DNA from: Bacteroidales bacterium
GTDB lineage: Bacteria > Bacteroidota > Bacteroidia > Bacteroidales > UBA10428
NCBI GenBank assembly: GCA_016935435.1
Contig: JAFGQZ010000048.1
Location: forward strand, 1-57,651
Reading direction: 5' to 3'
DNA: 57,651 bases
Both the position numbers and the translations under genes were made by a program. Below the pieces are notes generated by a model, which was given only the letters and a program-made list of their open reading frames with translations, had not been told where the DNA came from and did no database searches. Below, piece after piece: positions 1-9,563 of this stretch. Positions within the stretch are counted from its first letter, which is position 1; every line of letters starts with the position of its first letter.

Positions 1-85
1 TAAGCCCCTATATTATATGTTAATTTCAACGCCATTTATTTCGTTGAATATTAATGCATTAAGTATTGTTAGCTTGACGGCTATG

Positions 86-105
86 GGGTCAACCCCCGGG
101 CAAAA
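86..105. repeat. Degenerate palindromic element
   Basis: The stretch GGGGTCAACCCCCGGGCAA forms a short GC-rich hairpin with four base pairs around TCAA. It resembles one half plus the centre of the perfect 32-bp palindrome at 57251-57282 (GGGGTTTAAACCCCCGGCAA). It lies just downstream of the minus-strand DUF4249 gene. No T-run follows on the minus strand, so it is not a convincing terminator. A shared repeat family with the right-hand copy is an inference from two copies only. Confidence 0.35.
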
Positions 106-133
106 AGAAAAGATATTGTAACTTAAGGGGTAA

Positions 134-1177
134 TTATTCGAAATAATACCATCCCCAGATATCGCTTTGCGATAATTGAACTTTTATGGTATCGGTGGTT
201 AAAGAAAAACCGTAAACCAGTCCGAGCCCGCCTTCAACAGGGTTAAACGGGGTTATGGGTTCTACCAGCGGATTATCGCTGGTTTCCTGAACTTTGGCAC
301 TATTGAGTGCATAGGTGAAATAAGTTCTGTTTACTTTTGCAATATTTAACCATAAAATATGGGTAGTATCGGCAATATCGCCATTTATAGAATAGAAGTT
401 GCTGGGGAAAACCTTTAGTTGAATTGTATTTTCAGCTTCCTTAAAGTGTTCATCGGACAGCACTAATTCGTCTCCGTTTGTTATATCGCTTTGCGGGTCA
501 GCCAGGGAGTATCGTCCGTAATTACCGGCAACCTTTACTGCTTTGTCCGACGAACCTAAAACAACATCAATGTCTTTGTATTTATACCCGACTGAGTCAT
601 AATCGTCGCCATAATAATAATTAAGTTCGTTTCCGTTCACATAAAATACTTTAACAAGCAGCCGTCCCCCCATGCTAATGGTATAGTAATCGTCGGTAGC
701 CGGGTTGTCTTTAAGGTTGGCCGATATTTCGATATAGGTTGAACGCCCCTGATAGAGCGATTCTTCATAAATCTTCCGCCAGCTTAGTGTGGAAACAACG
801 GGTTTTTCGGGTATGTCGAAATCGACAGTGGCCCTTTCGTAACCATCATTTTCTGCTGTAATGGTGTATGTTGTGCCTGTTTGCACAATAAAATTTTTCG
901 CCGAATACCATCCGTTGCTGTCGTATGTTAAAACAGCAGATTCTTCGTTACCTTGCAATAGGCGTATTTTTGCTCTTTCCAGCGGATAATACTTTGCCGG
1001 CTCGTTTAGCGACAGGCTTCGCGATATATTTACAGAAGCTTGTCCTTCAATGCTTATGGCACCGTGAACAACTATTTTTGGGTCGATATCTTTAAAGGTA
1101 AAATTATCTATGGTATCGGTGCAAGCTGTGGCAATAACCAACGATAGCACCAAATATGCAGTGTGTTTCTTTTTCAT
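134..1177 (-). CDS. DUF4249 family outer-membrane-associated lipoprotein
   Basis: A 347-residue protein with a lipoprotein signal peptide. A KKK-containing basic start and hydrophobic core lead to lipobox ATAC with Cys19 as the predicted lipidation site. The rest looks like a beta-rich, Ig-like/carboxypeptidase-regulatory N-terminal half (PKIVVHGAISIEGQASVNIS) followed by a C-terminal domain, the pattern of the Bacteroidota DUF4249 family. These lipoproteins are usually encoded next to a TonB-dependent receptor. Here the receptor gene ends only 10 bases upstream, so the two are almost certainly cotranscribed and may work together at the outer membrane. The substrate is not known and nothing in the sequence identifies it. 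The family assignment rests on overall pattern and context rather than a catalytic motif. Confidence 0.8.
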   Translation of the reverse strand: MKKKHTAYLVLSLVIATACTDTIDNFTFKDIDPKIVVHGAISIEGQASVNISRSLSLNEPAKYYPLERAKIRLLQGNEESAVLTYDSNGWYSAKNFIVQTGTTYTITAENDGYERATVDFDIPEKPVVSTLSWRKIYEESLYQGRSTYIEISANLKDNPATDDYYTISMGGRLLVKVFYVNGNELNYYYGDDYDSVGYKYKDIDVVLGSSDKAVKVAGNYGRYSLADPQSDITNGDELVLSDEHFKEAENTIQLKVFPSNFYSINGDIADTTHILWLNIAKVNRTYFTYALNSAKVQETSDNPLVEPITPFNPVEGGLGLVYGFSLTTDTIKVQLSQSDIWGWYYFE

Positions 1178-1187
1178 GGCTGGATTA

Positions 1188-3608
1188 TTAAAACGATATA
1201 TTATAGCGTAAATATGGAATAAAATTTAGGATGCTCACCTGTTTAAGTACCGGTTTCCAATCGGCTACCGATTCGTCGTATTCAATTGAAGGATATACAT
1301 AGAAGGCATTTTTACGCGCATAGCAATTGTAAACACCTATGCCCCAGGTACGCTTAAAGTATTTTTTTTCTTTGGAAAAGTTAATCCCAATATCGAGACG
1401 ATGGTAGGCAGGCATACGGTATGAGTTACGTGTGGCAAAGGTTCCTGTAAACTCATCGTTGGGCCCGTAGAAAAAATTTCTATTCCCATGCATTATCCAC
1501 TCATGCGAAACATAATTTTCTTCTGTAAGGGTAAGAGCAGTGCCTGTACCATAAACCCATGCAAGCCCAAGGTTTACCATATCGTTAAAATTATGGGTGA
1601 TAACCAGCGATGCATCGTGCCGGCGATCATATTTATACGGGAAAGTTTTGCCAAAACTTATGGAGTCGAACTGCCGGTTTGTCCATGAAAGGGTATAGCC
1701 GATCCATCCGGTTGTTTTTCCCAGGGTTTTCTGGAAGAACAATTCGGCCCCATAACTTTCGCCTTTTCCCTGGGTTACCACCGATTCCCAGTCGGTGTCG
1801 AGGTTGAAAAACGATGCCCCCTCGATGTATTCAACCAGCTTGTTCATTTTTTTATAGTATGCTTCAACGGTTAACTCGTACCCGTTTCCAATTCCGTGGG
1901 CTGTTCCGGCAGCAACCTGCCACGATTTTTGCGGGTATATTTTTTTTGTACAAGGTACCCACAAATCGGTAGGCAGCCCGATGGTGGTGTTTGCCAGCAG
2001 GTTTATGTACTGTGTCATTCGCACAAAGCTTAATTTTGCCGAGAAATTATCGTTAACCATATATCGGGCTGAAATGCGAGGCTCAAGCGAATGATAAAGA
2101 GTATCGCCGGTTTTAAAATTACTGTAATGCAAGCCGCTGTTTACCCTCAAACGGTTTCCCAGGTTAAATTCGTCTTCGGCATACACATAAAATTCGTTCG
2201 ACGGAATATTTTTACGGCCGTATGTTGTGTCGATAGAAACATCGCTGTTATACGCCTCAAAGTTAACCGTTACCCCCGGAGAAAAGGTATGAAGGGTATT
2301 GTTTAGCCCATATCGCAAATAATGGTTGTCCGAAATGCGGTGCTCGAAATCGTACTTAAAGGCCAGGTCGCGAATTTGCGAAAGGTATTTGAACTGGTAT
2401 TTTTGTGCTATCCGGGCAGTGTCGTCGGCCGAAGCATAATCTGACAAATATTGGGTAATAAAGGAATAATTGCTATAGGTAAGGGTAAGGTTCCCAAACA
2501 ACGACGATGAGTAAACACGGTTCCAGCGAAGGGCGGCGGTAATATTTCCCCAGTTTATGCCCCCCTCGTTTGTGTTGCGGTAATATTTCCTGTCGGTAGG
2601 GTTGTCTAGCTTTTGGTTTTCCTCGAGGTAAAATTTATCGCGGCCGGTATAGGCGCTAAGGTAAATACGGTTTTTGTCGTTTACAATATGGTTTACTTTG
2701 GCATTCAAATCGTAAAAATAAAACCCGGTACGCGAATTATAGCCTTGTCCTTGCTGCGCCCGGGCTACCAGAGCCTGTACCGGATAAGTAAGTACATCAA
2801 AATAAGTTCGCCTTCCCGAAACAATAAAAGAGGTACGGTCTTTAATTATCGGCCCTTGCAGTGTTAACCCCGACGAGAGTACGCCAATAGATGCGTCGCC
2901 CTTAAATTCTTTCATGTTCCCTTCCTTCATTCTTATATCTATAACCGACGAAAGCCTACCGCCATAGCGAGCCGGGAAACCACCTTTAATAAGGCTGACG
3001 TTTTTTATGGCATCGGCATTAAATACAGAAAAGAAACCAAAAAGGTGGTTCACATTGTAAACAGGTACCCCGTCGAGCAGAATAAGGTTCTGGTCGGGGC
3101 CGCCACCCCTGACATAAAGCCCTGTGGAGCCTTCGGTGCCCGACTGTACACCCGGCATTAGTTGTAACGATTTTATCGGATCGACCTCGCCCAACAGTAC
3201 CGGCAACTGCTTGGTTTTTAAAATAGGCAGTTCAACGGTGCTCATTTGGGTGCTTTGAACGGTACGTTGCGGGCCTTTATCGGTAACCACAACTTCTTCA
3301 ATTTGCATGTCGGGGTTAAGCTCAATATTAATTGTTGTGTCCGACATTACAATAAATTCGTGGCTAAATGTGGCATAGCCAATAAAGGAGCATACCAGTT
3401 TAACTTTGCCCTTTGGCGCTTTAATAGAATAAAAACCATAATTGTTAGTAACCGTGCCCGACAGTGTGAGGGCTTCGTAAACATTTGCCGATAGCATGGT
3501 TTCGCCGGTTTTTGTGTCGGTAACAGAGCCCGAAATGGTAATTTTTTGGGAAAACAGGCATGCAGGGCTGATTAATGCCGTGCACAGCAGCATAATAAAT
3601 ACTTTCAT
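1188..3608 (-). CDS. TonB-dependent receptor with N-terminal carboxypeptidase-regulatory-like domain
   Basis: An 806-residue outer-membrane receptor for TonB-driven uptake. Residues 1-21 are a signal peptide ending in LFSQ. Residues 23-105 form the carboxypeptidase-regulatory-like beta-sandwich (GSVTDTKTGETMLSANVYE). The EEVVVTD stretch near 105 begins the TonB-box/plug region, with plug hallmarks LYVRGGGPDQNLILLDG (164-180) and GGFPARYGGRLSSVIDI (209-225). The remainder is a 22-strand-type barrel ending in an aromatic residue (NISF). At ~800 residues it is shorter than SusC-type receptors (~1000) and no SusD is adjacent, so polysaccharide import is not implied. Its partner is the DUF4249 lipoprotein 10 bases downstream. 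The ligand cannot be told from sequence. Confidence 0.93.
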   Translation of the reverse strand: MKVFIMLLCTALISPACLFSQKITISGSVTDTKTGETMLSANVYEALTLSGTVTNNYGFYSIKAPKGKVKLVCSFIGYATFSHEFIVMSDTTINIELNPDMQIEEVVVTDKGPQRTVQSTQMSTVELPILKTKQLPVLLGEVDPIKSLQLMPGVQSGTEGSTGLYVRGGGPDQNLILLDGVPVYNVNHLFGFFSVFNADAIKNVSLIKGGFPARYGGRLSSVIDIRMKEGNMKEFKGDASIGVLSSGLTLQGPIIKDRTSFIVSGRRTYFDVLTYPVQALVARAQQGQGYNSRTGFYFYDLNAKVNHIVNDKNRIYLSAYTGRDKFYLEENQKLDNPTDRKYYRNTNEGGINWGNITAALRWNRVYSSSLFGNLTLTYSNYSFITQYLSDYASADDTARIAQKYQFKYLSQIRDLAFKYDFEHRISDNHYLRYGLNNTLHTFSPGVTVNFEAYNSDVSIDTTYGRKNIPSNEFYVYAEDEFNLGNRLRVNSGLHYSNFKTGDTLYHSLEPRISARYMVNDNFSAKLSFVRMTQYINLLANTTIGLPTDLWVPCTKKIYPQKSWQVAAGTAHGIGNGYELTVEAYYKKMNKLVEYIEGASFFNLDTDWESVVTQGKGESYGAELFFQKTLGKTTGWIGYTLSWTNRQFDSISFGKTFPYKYDRRHDASLVITHNFNDMVNLGLAWVYGTGTALTLTEENYVSHEWIMHGNRNFFYGPNDEFTGTFATRNSYRMPAYHRLDIGINFSKEKKYFKRTWGIGVYNCYARKNAFYVYPSIEYDESVADWKPVLKQVSILNFIPYLRYNISF

Positions 3609-3796
3609 GTAAACTTTGGTTTGATATAGTTAACAAATTCAACGCCTAAAATTGCAATAAATTGTGTTTGCCATAGCGTGGCAAATAGTTAATTAACATT
3701 ATTTATCTTTTTGGCCTTTGCGGAAAAATTACAAATAACACATTATCTGCCAGATATGCTTCTGGTAATGCGGCGCATTTTTTTAAGAATTATCTT

Positions 3797-5284
3797 TTAT
3801 TCGTTGTTGAAAAGGTGGAAAAAACCTCGATATTCATTGTTTTTTGCCTCTTCTTTGGTATTGTTGCCCGAATTCGAATTACTGCCCGTATTTGTGTTGT
3901 TGCCAGTTGTGTTTGAACTTGTACTGCCCCCGGCGCTTTGTGGCCATATTGCCGGATTATCTATCAATGGATCGAAGTTTTTTAACGATGTTATTTTTTT
4001 TACAACATAATAATAAACACCAGTTGAAGCCAGGTCGCCCGAGTTTCCTATATATCCGTCCCAGCCATCCCAGTCTCGTATATTGCCTTTGAAGTGGTGT
4101 ACCCTTCGTCCGTTTCTGCTATATATCGAAATTTCAAAATCGGTAACCGAAACATCGTAAAACCTCCATGCCGGTAATTCAGCGCTATTTACCGAAAAAA
4201 CATTGGGTGCTTTTAATACCGGTTCGGACACTTCAATACCTTCTGTTACCTTATACTCGCTAATACATTGTTTGCCCGACCATTTCACAATATGAATTGC
4301 CTTGAGGTTTACAGTATAATTGTCGCTCCAGTTGTTGTATATTTTAAGCACCGAGTCGGAAGAAGTGCGAAAGGTTGTTGAATCGCCAAAATCCCAAAGA
4401 TATTCATGGGCATTTATCGATTTATTTTCGAAAAAATAATAAGCCGGGGCCGATTTTGCATCGTAGTTGCTTTTTTTTCCGTAAAAAAAGTAATAGGCCG
4501 AATCTTTATCAGCGTAATAGCTGGTGTCGTCAAGGGTAATATAACTAAAGGTAAACTCAGCTTTTGGCTGAATGCTGCGCACAAAAACCGAATCGGTTTT
4601 TTCATAGCCCAGGCTGTCAGAAACTACCACCCAATACCACATATCTTCCCAGTAGGCATTTTCGATATAATATTTATGGTCGCTGCCAATAAACCCCCTG
4701 TCGGTTGGGCGCCCTTCGGGCACTTCTTTTTCTTTGTGCCAGGTACGCTTATATTTAAAATTATAAACCAGGGTATCAAGCAATTCTGGGTCGAAATATA
4801 TTATAGGATCCGACTCAACCTTCAGCCTTATAGGCCCATATCTATCGCATTCGGCAGTATAGGCGCCGGTAAGGAGTGTGTCGTTTTCATCTTTAGTTAT
4901 TATGGAGCAGGTAAAGCTATAACTTATAGCCCAACAAACCGATGAATAAACCGAATCGCCTTCCCAGGCTGTTAATTTATAACCGTTTGCTGTTGGCGAA
5001 GGGCTTACCGCTATTTTTATAGTGTCTTTCGCCAGAAATTGAAACCCGGCGCCAGGCAAGAACACTTCCCAGGTTAAGCTGTCGGCTTTAATAAGCGATG
5101 TGTCGGCCATAATAAATGCCGAATCGTTGTCGGCACGAAAAAAATACAGAGAGTCGGCCATTAGCGTGCTTTCGTACGCAGCTGCATCGGCAAAATCGGC
5201 AAAGGGCGAAATTATTTGGGATATTCCTTTGCCCCAAAATAAAAAAACTATGAATGACAAAATATAAAGACGTACCTTCTGCAT
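3797..5284 (-). CDS. Secreted PKD-domain protein with gliding-motility-type (T9SS type B-like) C-terminal domain
   Basis: A 495-residue secreted protein. Residues 1-22 are a signal peptide (MQKVRLYILSFIVFLFWGKG). The middle is Ig/PKD-like, with the PKD signature YLWDFGDST at 295-303. Residues ~358-430 match the CHU_C/gliding-motility-associated C-terminal domain: KAPNVFSVN, then ISIYSRNGRRV, then DWDGWDGYIGNSGDLASTGVYYYVV. That domain normally targets cargo to the type IX secretion system. Unusually, about 65 residues follow it, including a Ser/Thr/Asn/Gly-rich stretch (453-476) and a charged end, so the sorting domain is not terminal. It precedes the TonB receptor by 188 bases on the same strand. 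Function beyond a surface or extracellular protein is unknown. Confidence 0.8.
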   Translation of the reverse strand: MQKVRLYILSFIVFLFWGKGISQIISPFADFADAAAYESTLMADSLYFFRADNDSAFIMADTSLIKADSLTWEVFLPGAGFQFLAKDTIKIAVSPSPTANGYKLTAWEGDSVYSSVCWAISYSFTCSIITKDENDTLLTGAYTAECDRYGPIRLKVESDPIIYFDPELLDTLVYNFKYKRTWHKEKEVPEGRPTDRGFIGSDHKYYIENAYWEDMWYWVVVSDSLGYEKTDSVFVRSIQPKAEFTFSYITLDDTSYYADKDSAYYFFYGKKSNYDAKSAPAYYFFENKSINAHEYLWDFGDSTTFRTSSDSVLKIYNNWSDNYTVNLKAIHIVKWSGKQCISEYKVTEGIEVSEPVLKAPNVFSVNSAELPAWRFYDVSVTDFEISIYSRNGRRVHHFKGNIRDWDGWDGYIGNSGDLASTGVYYYVVKKITSLKNFDPLIDNPAIWPQSAGGSTSSNTTGNNTNTGSNSNSGNNTKEEAKNNEYRGFFHLFNNE

Positions 5285-5506
5285 GTTGCCAATTGAATAT
5301 TTTCAAATTATAAACTCATTTTAGCAAAAAAAATTATAACGAGGTGCAATGATAAGAAATATTCATGGCTTTTTATAAAAATTAACAGAGGATTAGTTGA
5401 CATTGGCTTTATCGTTAAAACCCATACTGAAAAAGCGTTTGTCTGAATTTAGTATGCTATTGCCAGTCCATTGTTAAATACTTCTTAATAAAAACCAGAA
5501 GTCAAA

Positions 5507-5537
5507 TTGGTATGCCATTAAAGCTATAGTAATTTTG
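5507..5537 (+). promoter_or_regulatory. Bacteroidota-type promoter for the UvrD-like helicase gene
   Basis: TTG at 5507-5509, a 20-base spacer, then TAATTTTG at 5530-5537 match the Bacteroidota -33/-7 pattern (TTG-N~19-TAnnTTTG). The final G of the -7 box is also the first base of an in-frame GTG that could be mistaken for a start codon. Transcription should begin after it, which supports the ATG at 5558. Confidence 0.6.
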
Positions 5538-5557
5538 TGCTACTAATATTTCTAAAA

Positions 5558-7876
5558 ATGAGTTTGCTTTTTGAAGGGTTAAACAATGCGCAGTTAGAAG
5601 CCGTAAAAAATGTCAAAGGCCCATCGCTGGTAATTGCCGGGGCAGGTTCGGGTAAAACCCGGGTGCTTACCTGCCGTATTGCCCACCTGTTAGAGAAAAA
5701 TGTTCAACCTTCGCGTATTTTGGCGCTTACTTTTACCAATAAGGCTGCCAATGAAATGAAAGAACGAATAGCCAAACTACTTGGCGACGAGCGTGGCCGC
5801 AGCCTGTGGATGGGCACTTTTCACTCCGTTTTTGCCCGCATACTGCGCTACGAAGCCGACAAGCTTGGTTATACCCCTGATTTTACCATTTACGACACCG
5901 TAGATTCGAAAAGTCTTTTAAAGTCGATTATACAGGAACTAAAACTCGATGATAAAATTTATAAGCAGGGCGATGTGCTGGGCCGTATTTCAAGTGCAAA
6001 GAACAACCTTATTACCCCCCAGGCTTATAATAACAACGATCAGATAAGAAAGGCTGACATGATGGCCCGTAAGCCTATGATTGCTGAAATTTTCAAACTG
6101 TATGCATCGCGCTGTCGCAGGGCCGGGGCAATGGATTTCGACGATCTTTTGCTGAACACCAACATTCTCTTTCGCGACTTTCCCGATGTTTTGAACAAAT
6201 ACCAGGATAAGTTCGATTACATTCTTGTCGATGAGTACCAGGATACCAACTATGCCCAATATCTTATAGTGAAAAAACTTGCCGAGAAGCACCAGAATGT
6301 TTGCGTTGTTGGCGACGATGCCCAAAGTATTTATTCGTTTAGGGGCGCAATGATCGAAAATATACTGAATTTCCGCAAAGACTATCCGCAATATTCACTT
6401 TATAAACTGGAACAAAACTACCGTTCTACACAAACAATTGTAAATGCTGCCAACAGTATTATCGATAAAAACAAAAGCCAGATAAAAAAAATGGTTTTTT
6501 CAGAAAACGAAAACGGTCACGCTGTTGAAGTGCTAAAAGCTTATACCGATGTGGAAGAAGGCTTTATTGTTTCCAGTTCAATTTTCGACACTATTTTAAC
6601 AGAACAGGCACAATATAACGATTTTGCCATTCTTTACCGCACCAACGCGCAGTCGCGAATTTTCGAAGAAGCCCTCCGCAAAAGAAATATACCTTACAAG
6701 GTTTATGGCAGTATTTCATTCTACCAGCGAAAAGAAATTAAAGACATGCTGGCATACCTTAAAATGCTGGTTAACCCCAACGACGATGAGGCATTGAAGC
6801 GAATTATAAATTACCCGGCAAGGGGCATTGGAAAAACCACCCTGGAAAAGCTCGAAGCCCTGGCAGCGCAAAAAGATGTCAGCCTGTGGGAAATACTTGT
6901 GCACGTGCCCCAGCTTAACAATATTTTTCAGTTTAACGGCGGCACGGTTTCAAAGCTTATGGCTTTTGTGGCCTATATTAACGAGTATGCACAAATGGCA
7001 AAGCAAACCGACGCATATTCCCTCGCACAGAAAATGGCTGCATCCAGCGGTATCATGAAAGACCTGTATAATGGCACAACCCCCGAAGAACGCAGCAAAT
7101 ACGAAAACCTCGAAGAGTTGCTGAATGCTATCCGCGACTTTGTCGATCAGGCAGTTGAAGCCGATGAGGAGACCTCAATAAGGCATTACCTCGAAAATGT
7201 TTCGCTGCTAACCGATACCGACAACGAAAACCCCGACGACCGCAACCGCGTTAGCATAATGACAGTCCACTCTGCAAAAGGGCTGGAGTTTAAATACGTG
7301 TATATAGCCGGTGTCGAAGAAGATTTGTTCCCTTCGCACATGGCAATAGAAACACCTAAGGACCTTGAAGAGGAACGAAGGCTGTTTTACGTAGCCCTTA
7401 CAAGGGCCATGAAAAAGGTTACCCTTACTTATGCAAGGGTAAGGTATAAATGGGGCACACCTTCCGACTCTTCGCCCAGCAGGTTTATTTCCGAGATCGA
7501 CCCCGAATGTGTTAACTGGCCCGACGATCCCCGAAAACAAAAGAAAGCCTTGGCCGACTCATTTAATGCTCTTGCCCCTAAAGACAAAACTGAGTTTTCT
7601 GCCAGTTTTCTTTCGCGCAAACCTACGGCGCCGGTAACTGCAAGGCTGACACCAAAAATCACCGGGGCCGACAATGGATCGTTTGTGCCCGATGCCCCCG
7701 AAAAAATCCAGCAGGGCATGATTGTTGAGCACCAGCGGTTTGGCAGGGGCAAGGTTGTGCACATCGAAGGCAGCATGCCCAACCGTAAGGCAACTGTATT
7801 TTTCCAGCAATTACAAGAAGAAAAACAACTGCTGCTGAAATTTGCAAAACTCCGCATTGTTAACCAAATCGGTTAA
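5558..7876 (+). CDS. UvrD/PcrA-type superfamily 1 DNA helicase
   Basis: A 772-residue 3'-5' DNA helicase for repair and for clearing replication or transcription blocks. All SF1A motifs are visible: Q-motif LNNAQLEAV, Walker A GAGSGKT (28-34), Ia TFTNKAANEM, Walker B DEYQDT (225-230), motif III VGDDAQSIYSFRGA, motif IV EQNYRSTQTI, motif V MTVHSAKGLEFKYVYI and motif VI RRLFYVALTRA. The C-terminal ~50 residues (VEHQRFGRGKVVHIEG) are the PcrA/UvrD Tudor-like tail, which in characterised members contacts RNA polymerase. I place the start at ATG 5558. A GTG 21 bases upstream lies inside the promoter -7 box. UvrD versus PcrA naming cannot be settled from sequence alone. Confidence 0.95.
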   Translation: MSLLFEGLNNAQLEAVKNVKGPSLVIAGAGSGKTRVLTCRIAHLLEKNVQPSRILALTFTNKAANEMKERIAKLLGDERGRSLWMGTFHSVFARILRYEADKLGYTPDFTIYDTVDSKSLLKSIIQELKLDDKIYKQGDVLGRISSAKNNLITPQAYNNNDQIRKADMMARKPMIAEIFKLYASRCRRAGAMDFDDLLLNTNILFRDFPDVLNKYQDKFDYILVDEYQDTNYAQYLIVKKLAEKHQNVCVVGDDAQSIYSFRGAMIENILNFRKDYPQYSLYKLEQNYRSTQTIVNAANSIIDKNKSQIKKMVFSENENGHAVEVLKAYTDVEEGFIVSSSIFDTILTEQAQYNDFAILYRTNAQSRIFEEALRKRNIPYKVYGSISFYQRKEIKDMLAYLKMLVNPNDDEALKRIINYPARGIGKTTLEKLEALAAQKDVSLWEILVHVPQLNNIFQFNGGTVSKLMAFVAYINEYAQMAKQTDAYSLAQKMAASSGIMKDLYNGTTPEERSKYENLEELLNAIRDFVDQAVEADEETSIRHYLENVSLLTDTDNENPDDRNRVSIMTVHSAKGLEFKYVYIAGVEEDLFPSHMAIETPKDLEEERRLFYVALTRAMKKVTLTYARVRYKWGTPSDSSPSRFISEIDPECVNWPDDPRKQKKALADSFNALAPKDKTEFSASFLSRKPTAPVTARLTPKITGADNGSFVPDAPEKIQQGMIVEHQRFGRGKVVHIEGSMPNRKATVFFQQLQEEKQLLLKFAKLRIVNQIG

Positions 7877-8050
7877 AGTTTGCTGATATTGGTTTTTACA
7901 ATAGTTGCATGCCGGTAAATTTTGCCGGCTTACCGATATTTCCATGCCCTTTACCAAAAAAGCCCGGTGACTAATCGGTCATTCATTTTTTTCAGCATTT
8001 ATTTTTCTAACTTGTGCAAACATTTGAATAACAACTAAAAAATTTTTAAG

Positions 8051-8506
8051 ATGAACTTACCCGAATTTTTCACCCCGCAGGTTATATGGTTTATAGCCGG
8101 TGTAGCCCTGTTGTTGCTCGAACTTGCTTTGCCCGGGCTTATCGTTATGTTTTTTGGCGCAGGGGCCTGGATAACATCGCTGTCCATAATTATTTTTCAT
8201 CCGAACATTAATGTGCAGTTGTTTATTTTCATTGCCAGTTCGGTTTTAACACTGTTGGTTTTCAGAAAGTACCTGCAAAAAAGGTTTTTCAGCGAAAACC
8301 GCGAAAATGCCAATACGCTCGAAGACGAATTTATCGGTAAAGTAGCCGTGGCCGAAGCCGGGCTTAAAAGCGGCCAGCCCGGTAAAGTGTCGTTTAAAGG
8401 AACTACATGGAACGCCATTAGCGATACTGATATCGCCGAAGGCGGACAGGTAGTCATTAAGGATAAAGAAAGTATAACACTTTTGGTTACAATAAAACAA
8501 CAATAA
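8051..8506 (+). CDS. Short NfeD-family membrane protein
   Basis: A 151-residue protein of the short (NfeD1b-like) class, lacking the ClpP-type protease domain of long NfeD proteins. Hydrophobic segments at ~10-32, 36-52 and 56-72 form the membrane part. Residues ~90-151 are the OB-fold-like C-terminal domain (IGKVAVAEAGLKSGQPGKVSFKGTTWNAI). The SPFH protein gene starts 28 bases downstream, and NfeD/SPFH gene pairs are conserved across bacteria, where the two are thought to act together in membrane microdomains or membrane quality control. The specific role here is inferred from that pairing. Confidence 0.88.
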   Translation: MNLPEFFTPQVIWFIAGVALLLLELALPGLIVMFFGAGAWITSLSIIIFHPNINVQLFIFIASSVLTLLVFRKYLQKRFFSENRENANTLEDEFIGKVAVAEAGLKSGQPGKVSFKGTTWNAISDTDIAEGGQVVIKDKESITLLVTIKQQ

Positions 8507-8534
8507 ATCATAAAATTTATAGGAGATTAAAAAA

Positions 8535-9461
8535 ATGAACCCTTCATCAATTATTCTTTTAGGACTAGGATTCCTGATTTTTATTATTATTCTTTCCAAC
8601 GCGAAAGTAGTACCTCAACGTTCGGCCTACATCGTAGAAAGGCTTGGTAAGTATAAAACAACACTACAGGCTGGATTTAATTTTCTGATACCTTTTTTCG
8701 ATAAAATACAGTACAGGCATACCCTGAAAGAACAAGCAATTGATGTGGCCTCGCAAATCTGTATTACCCGCGACAATATTGCTGTTGAGGTAGATGGAAT
8801 TTTATACCTTCAGGTGATGGATCCGCAGAAGGCTTCTTATGGTATCGACGATTACCGTTTTGCCAGCATTCAAATTGCCCAGACAACCATGCGTAGCGTT
8901 ATTGGAAAACTTGAACTTGACCGTACTTTCGAAGAACGCGAAACCATTAACACAACCATTGTTGATGCAGTTGATAAGGCCTCTGATTCTTGGGGGATAA
9001 AGGTTACCCGCTACGAGGTTAAAAACATTACCCCGCCACAGAGCATTAAAGATGCCATGGAAAAACAAATGCGTGCCGAGCGTGAAAAGCGTGCCATGAT
9101 TGCCGAGTCGGAAGGGCAAAAGCAAGCCAAGATAAATGTTGCCGAAGGCGATAAACAGGAGCTTATAGCACGCTCCGAGGGTGAAAAACAGCGCCGTATA
9201 AACGAAGCCGAAGGGCGGGCTGCCGAAATCGAACGAGTTGCCACCGCTACGGCAAACGGAATCAGGCAAATTGCCGAAGCTATTGGCGATAAAAACGGTA
9301 TAGATGCAGTAAACCTCAGGGTTGCCGAACAGTATATCGGCGAGTTTGGCAAACTGGCAAAAGCCAACAATACCATGATTATACCTTCGAACATGGCCGA
9401 CATTTCCAGCTTAATTGGCACAGCCATGTCGGTGCTCGACAATACCAGGAAAAAAGCATAG
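8535..9461 (+). CDS. SPFH/band-7 (stomatin-like, slipin/QmcA-type) protein
   Basis: A 308-residue membrane-anchored SPFH protein. Residues ~5-22 are the single N-terminal transmembrane anchor. Residues ~25-185 form the SPFH/band-7 domain (VPQRSAYIVERLGKY; DGILYLQVMDPQKASYGI). Residues ~185-250 form an Ala/Glu-rich heptad coiled coil with repeated SEGQKQAKINVAEGDKQ-type units, the usual oligomerisation region. The C-terminal part (QYIGEFGKLAKANNTMIIPSN) matches the stomatin/paraslipin tail. Such proteins form ring-shaped or cage-like assemblies that organise membrane proteins and regulate proteases such as FtsH. The upstream NfeD gene is the expected partner. A strong terminator follows at 9505, ending the two-gene unit. 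Confidence 0.93.
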   Translation: MNPSSIILLGLGFLIFIIILSNAKVVPQRSAYIVERLGKYKTTLQAGFNFLIPFFDKIQYRHTLKEQAIDVASQICITRDNIAVEVDGILYLQVMDPQKASYGIDDYRFASIQIAQTTMRSVIGKLELDRTFEERETINTTIVDAVDKASDSWGIKVTRYEVKNITPPQSIKDAMEKQMRAEREKRAMIAESEGQKQAKINVAEGDKQELIARSEGEKQRRINEAEGRAAEIERVATATANGIRQIAEAIGDKNGIDAVNLRVAEQYIGEFGKLAKANNTMIIPSNMADISSLIGTAMSVLDNTRKKA

Positions 9462-9504
9462 CTTTTTGGCTTAAGCAACCATCATATTGGTTAAAAGATT
9501 AAAC

Positions 9505-9543
9505 AACCTGCCATAGCATAAAGTGGCAGGTTTTCTTATTTTT
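9505..9543 (+). terminator. Intrinsic terminator after the NfeD-SPFH operon
   Basis: A perfect 9-bp inverted repeat, AACCTGCCA (9505-9513) and TGGCAGGTT (9524-9532), with a 10-base loop, is followed by TTCTTATTTTT. This is a classic rho-independent terminator on the plus strand. Its T-run overlaps a near-consensus -7 box for ruvC (TATTTTTA, 9537-9544). Confidence 0.88.
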
Positions 9544-9563
9544 ACCTTTTAATAACAGAGTTT

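Noticed and set aside
4406-4945. 179-codon plus-strand ORF opposite the T9SS type-B gene
   Set aside because: It runs antisense to a gene with clear PKD and sorting domains, lacks a recognisable domain and has the odd hydrophobic composition expected of a shadow frame.
7911-7929. GCCGG/CCGGC hairpin after the helicase gene as a terminator
   Set aside because: The stem is only 5 bp with a 9-base loop and no T-run follows, so support is too weak.
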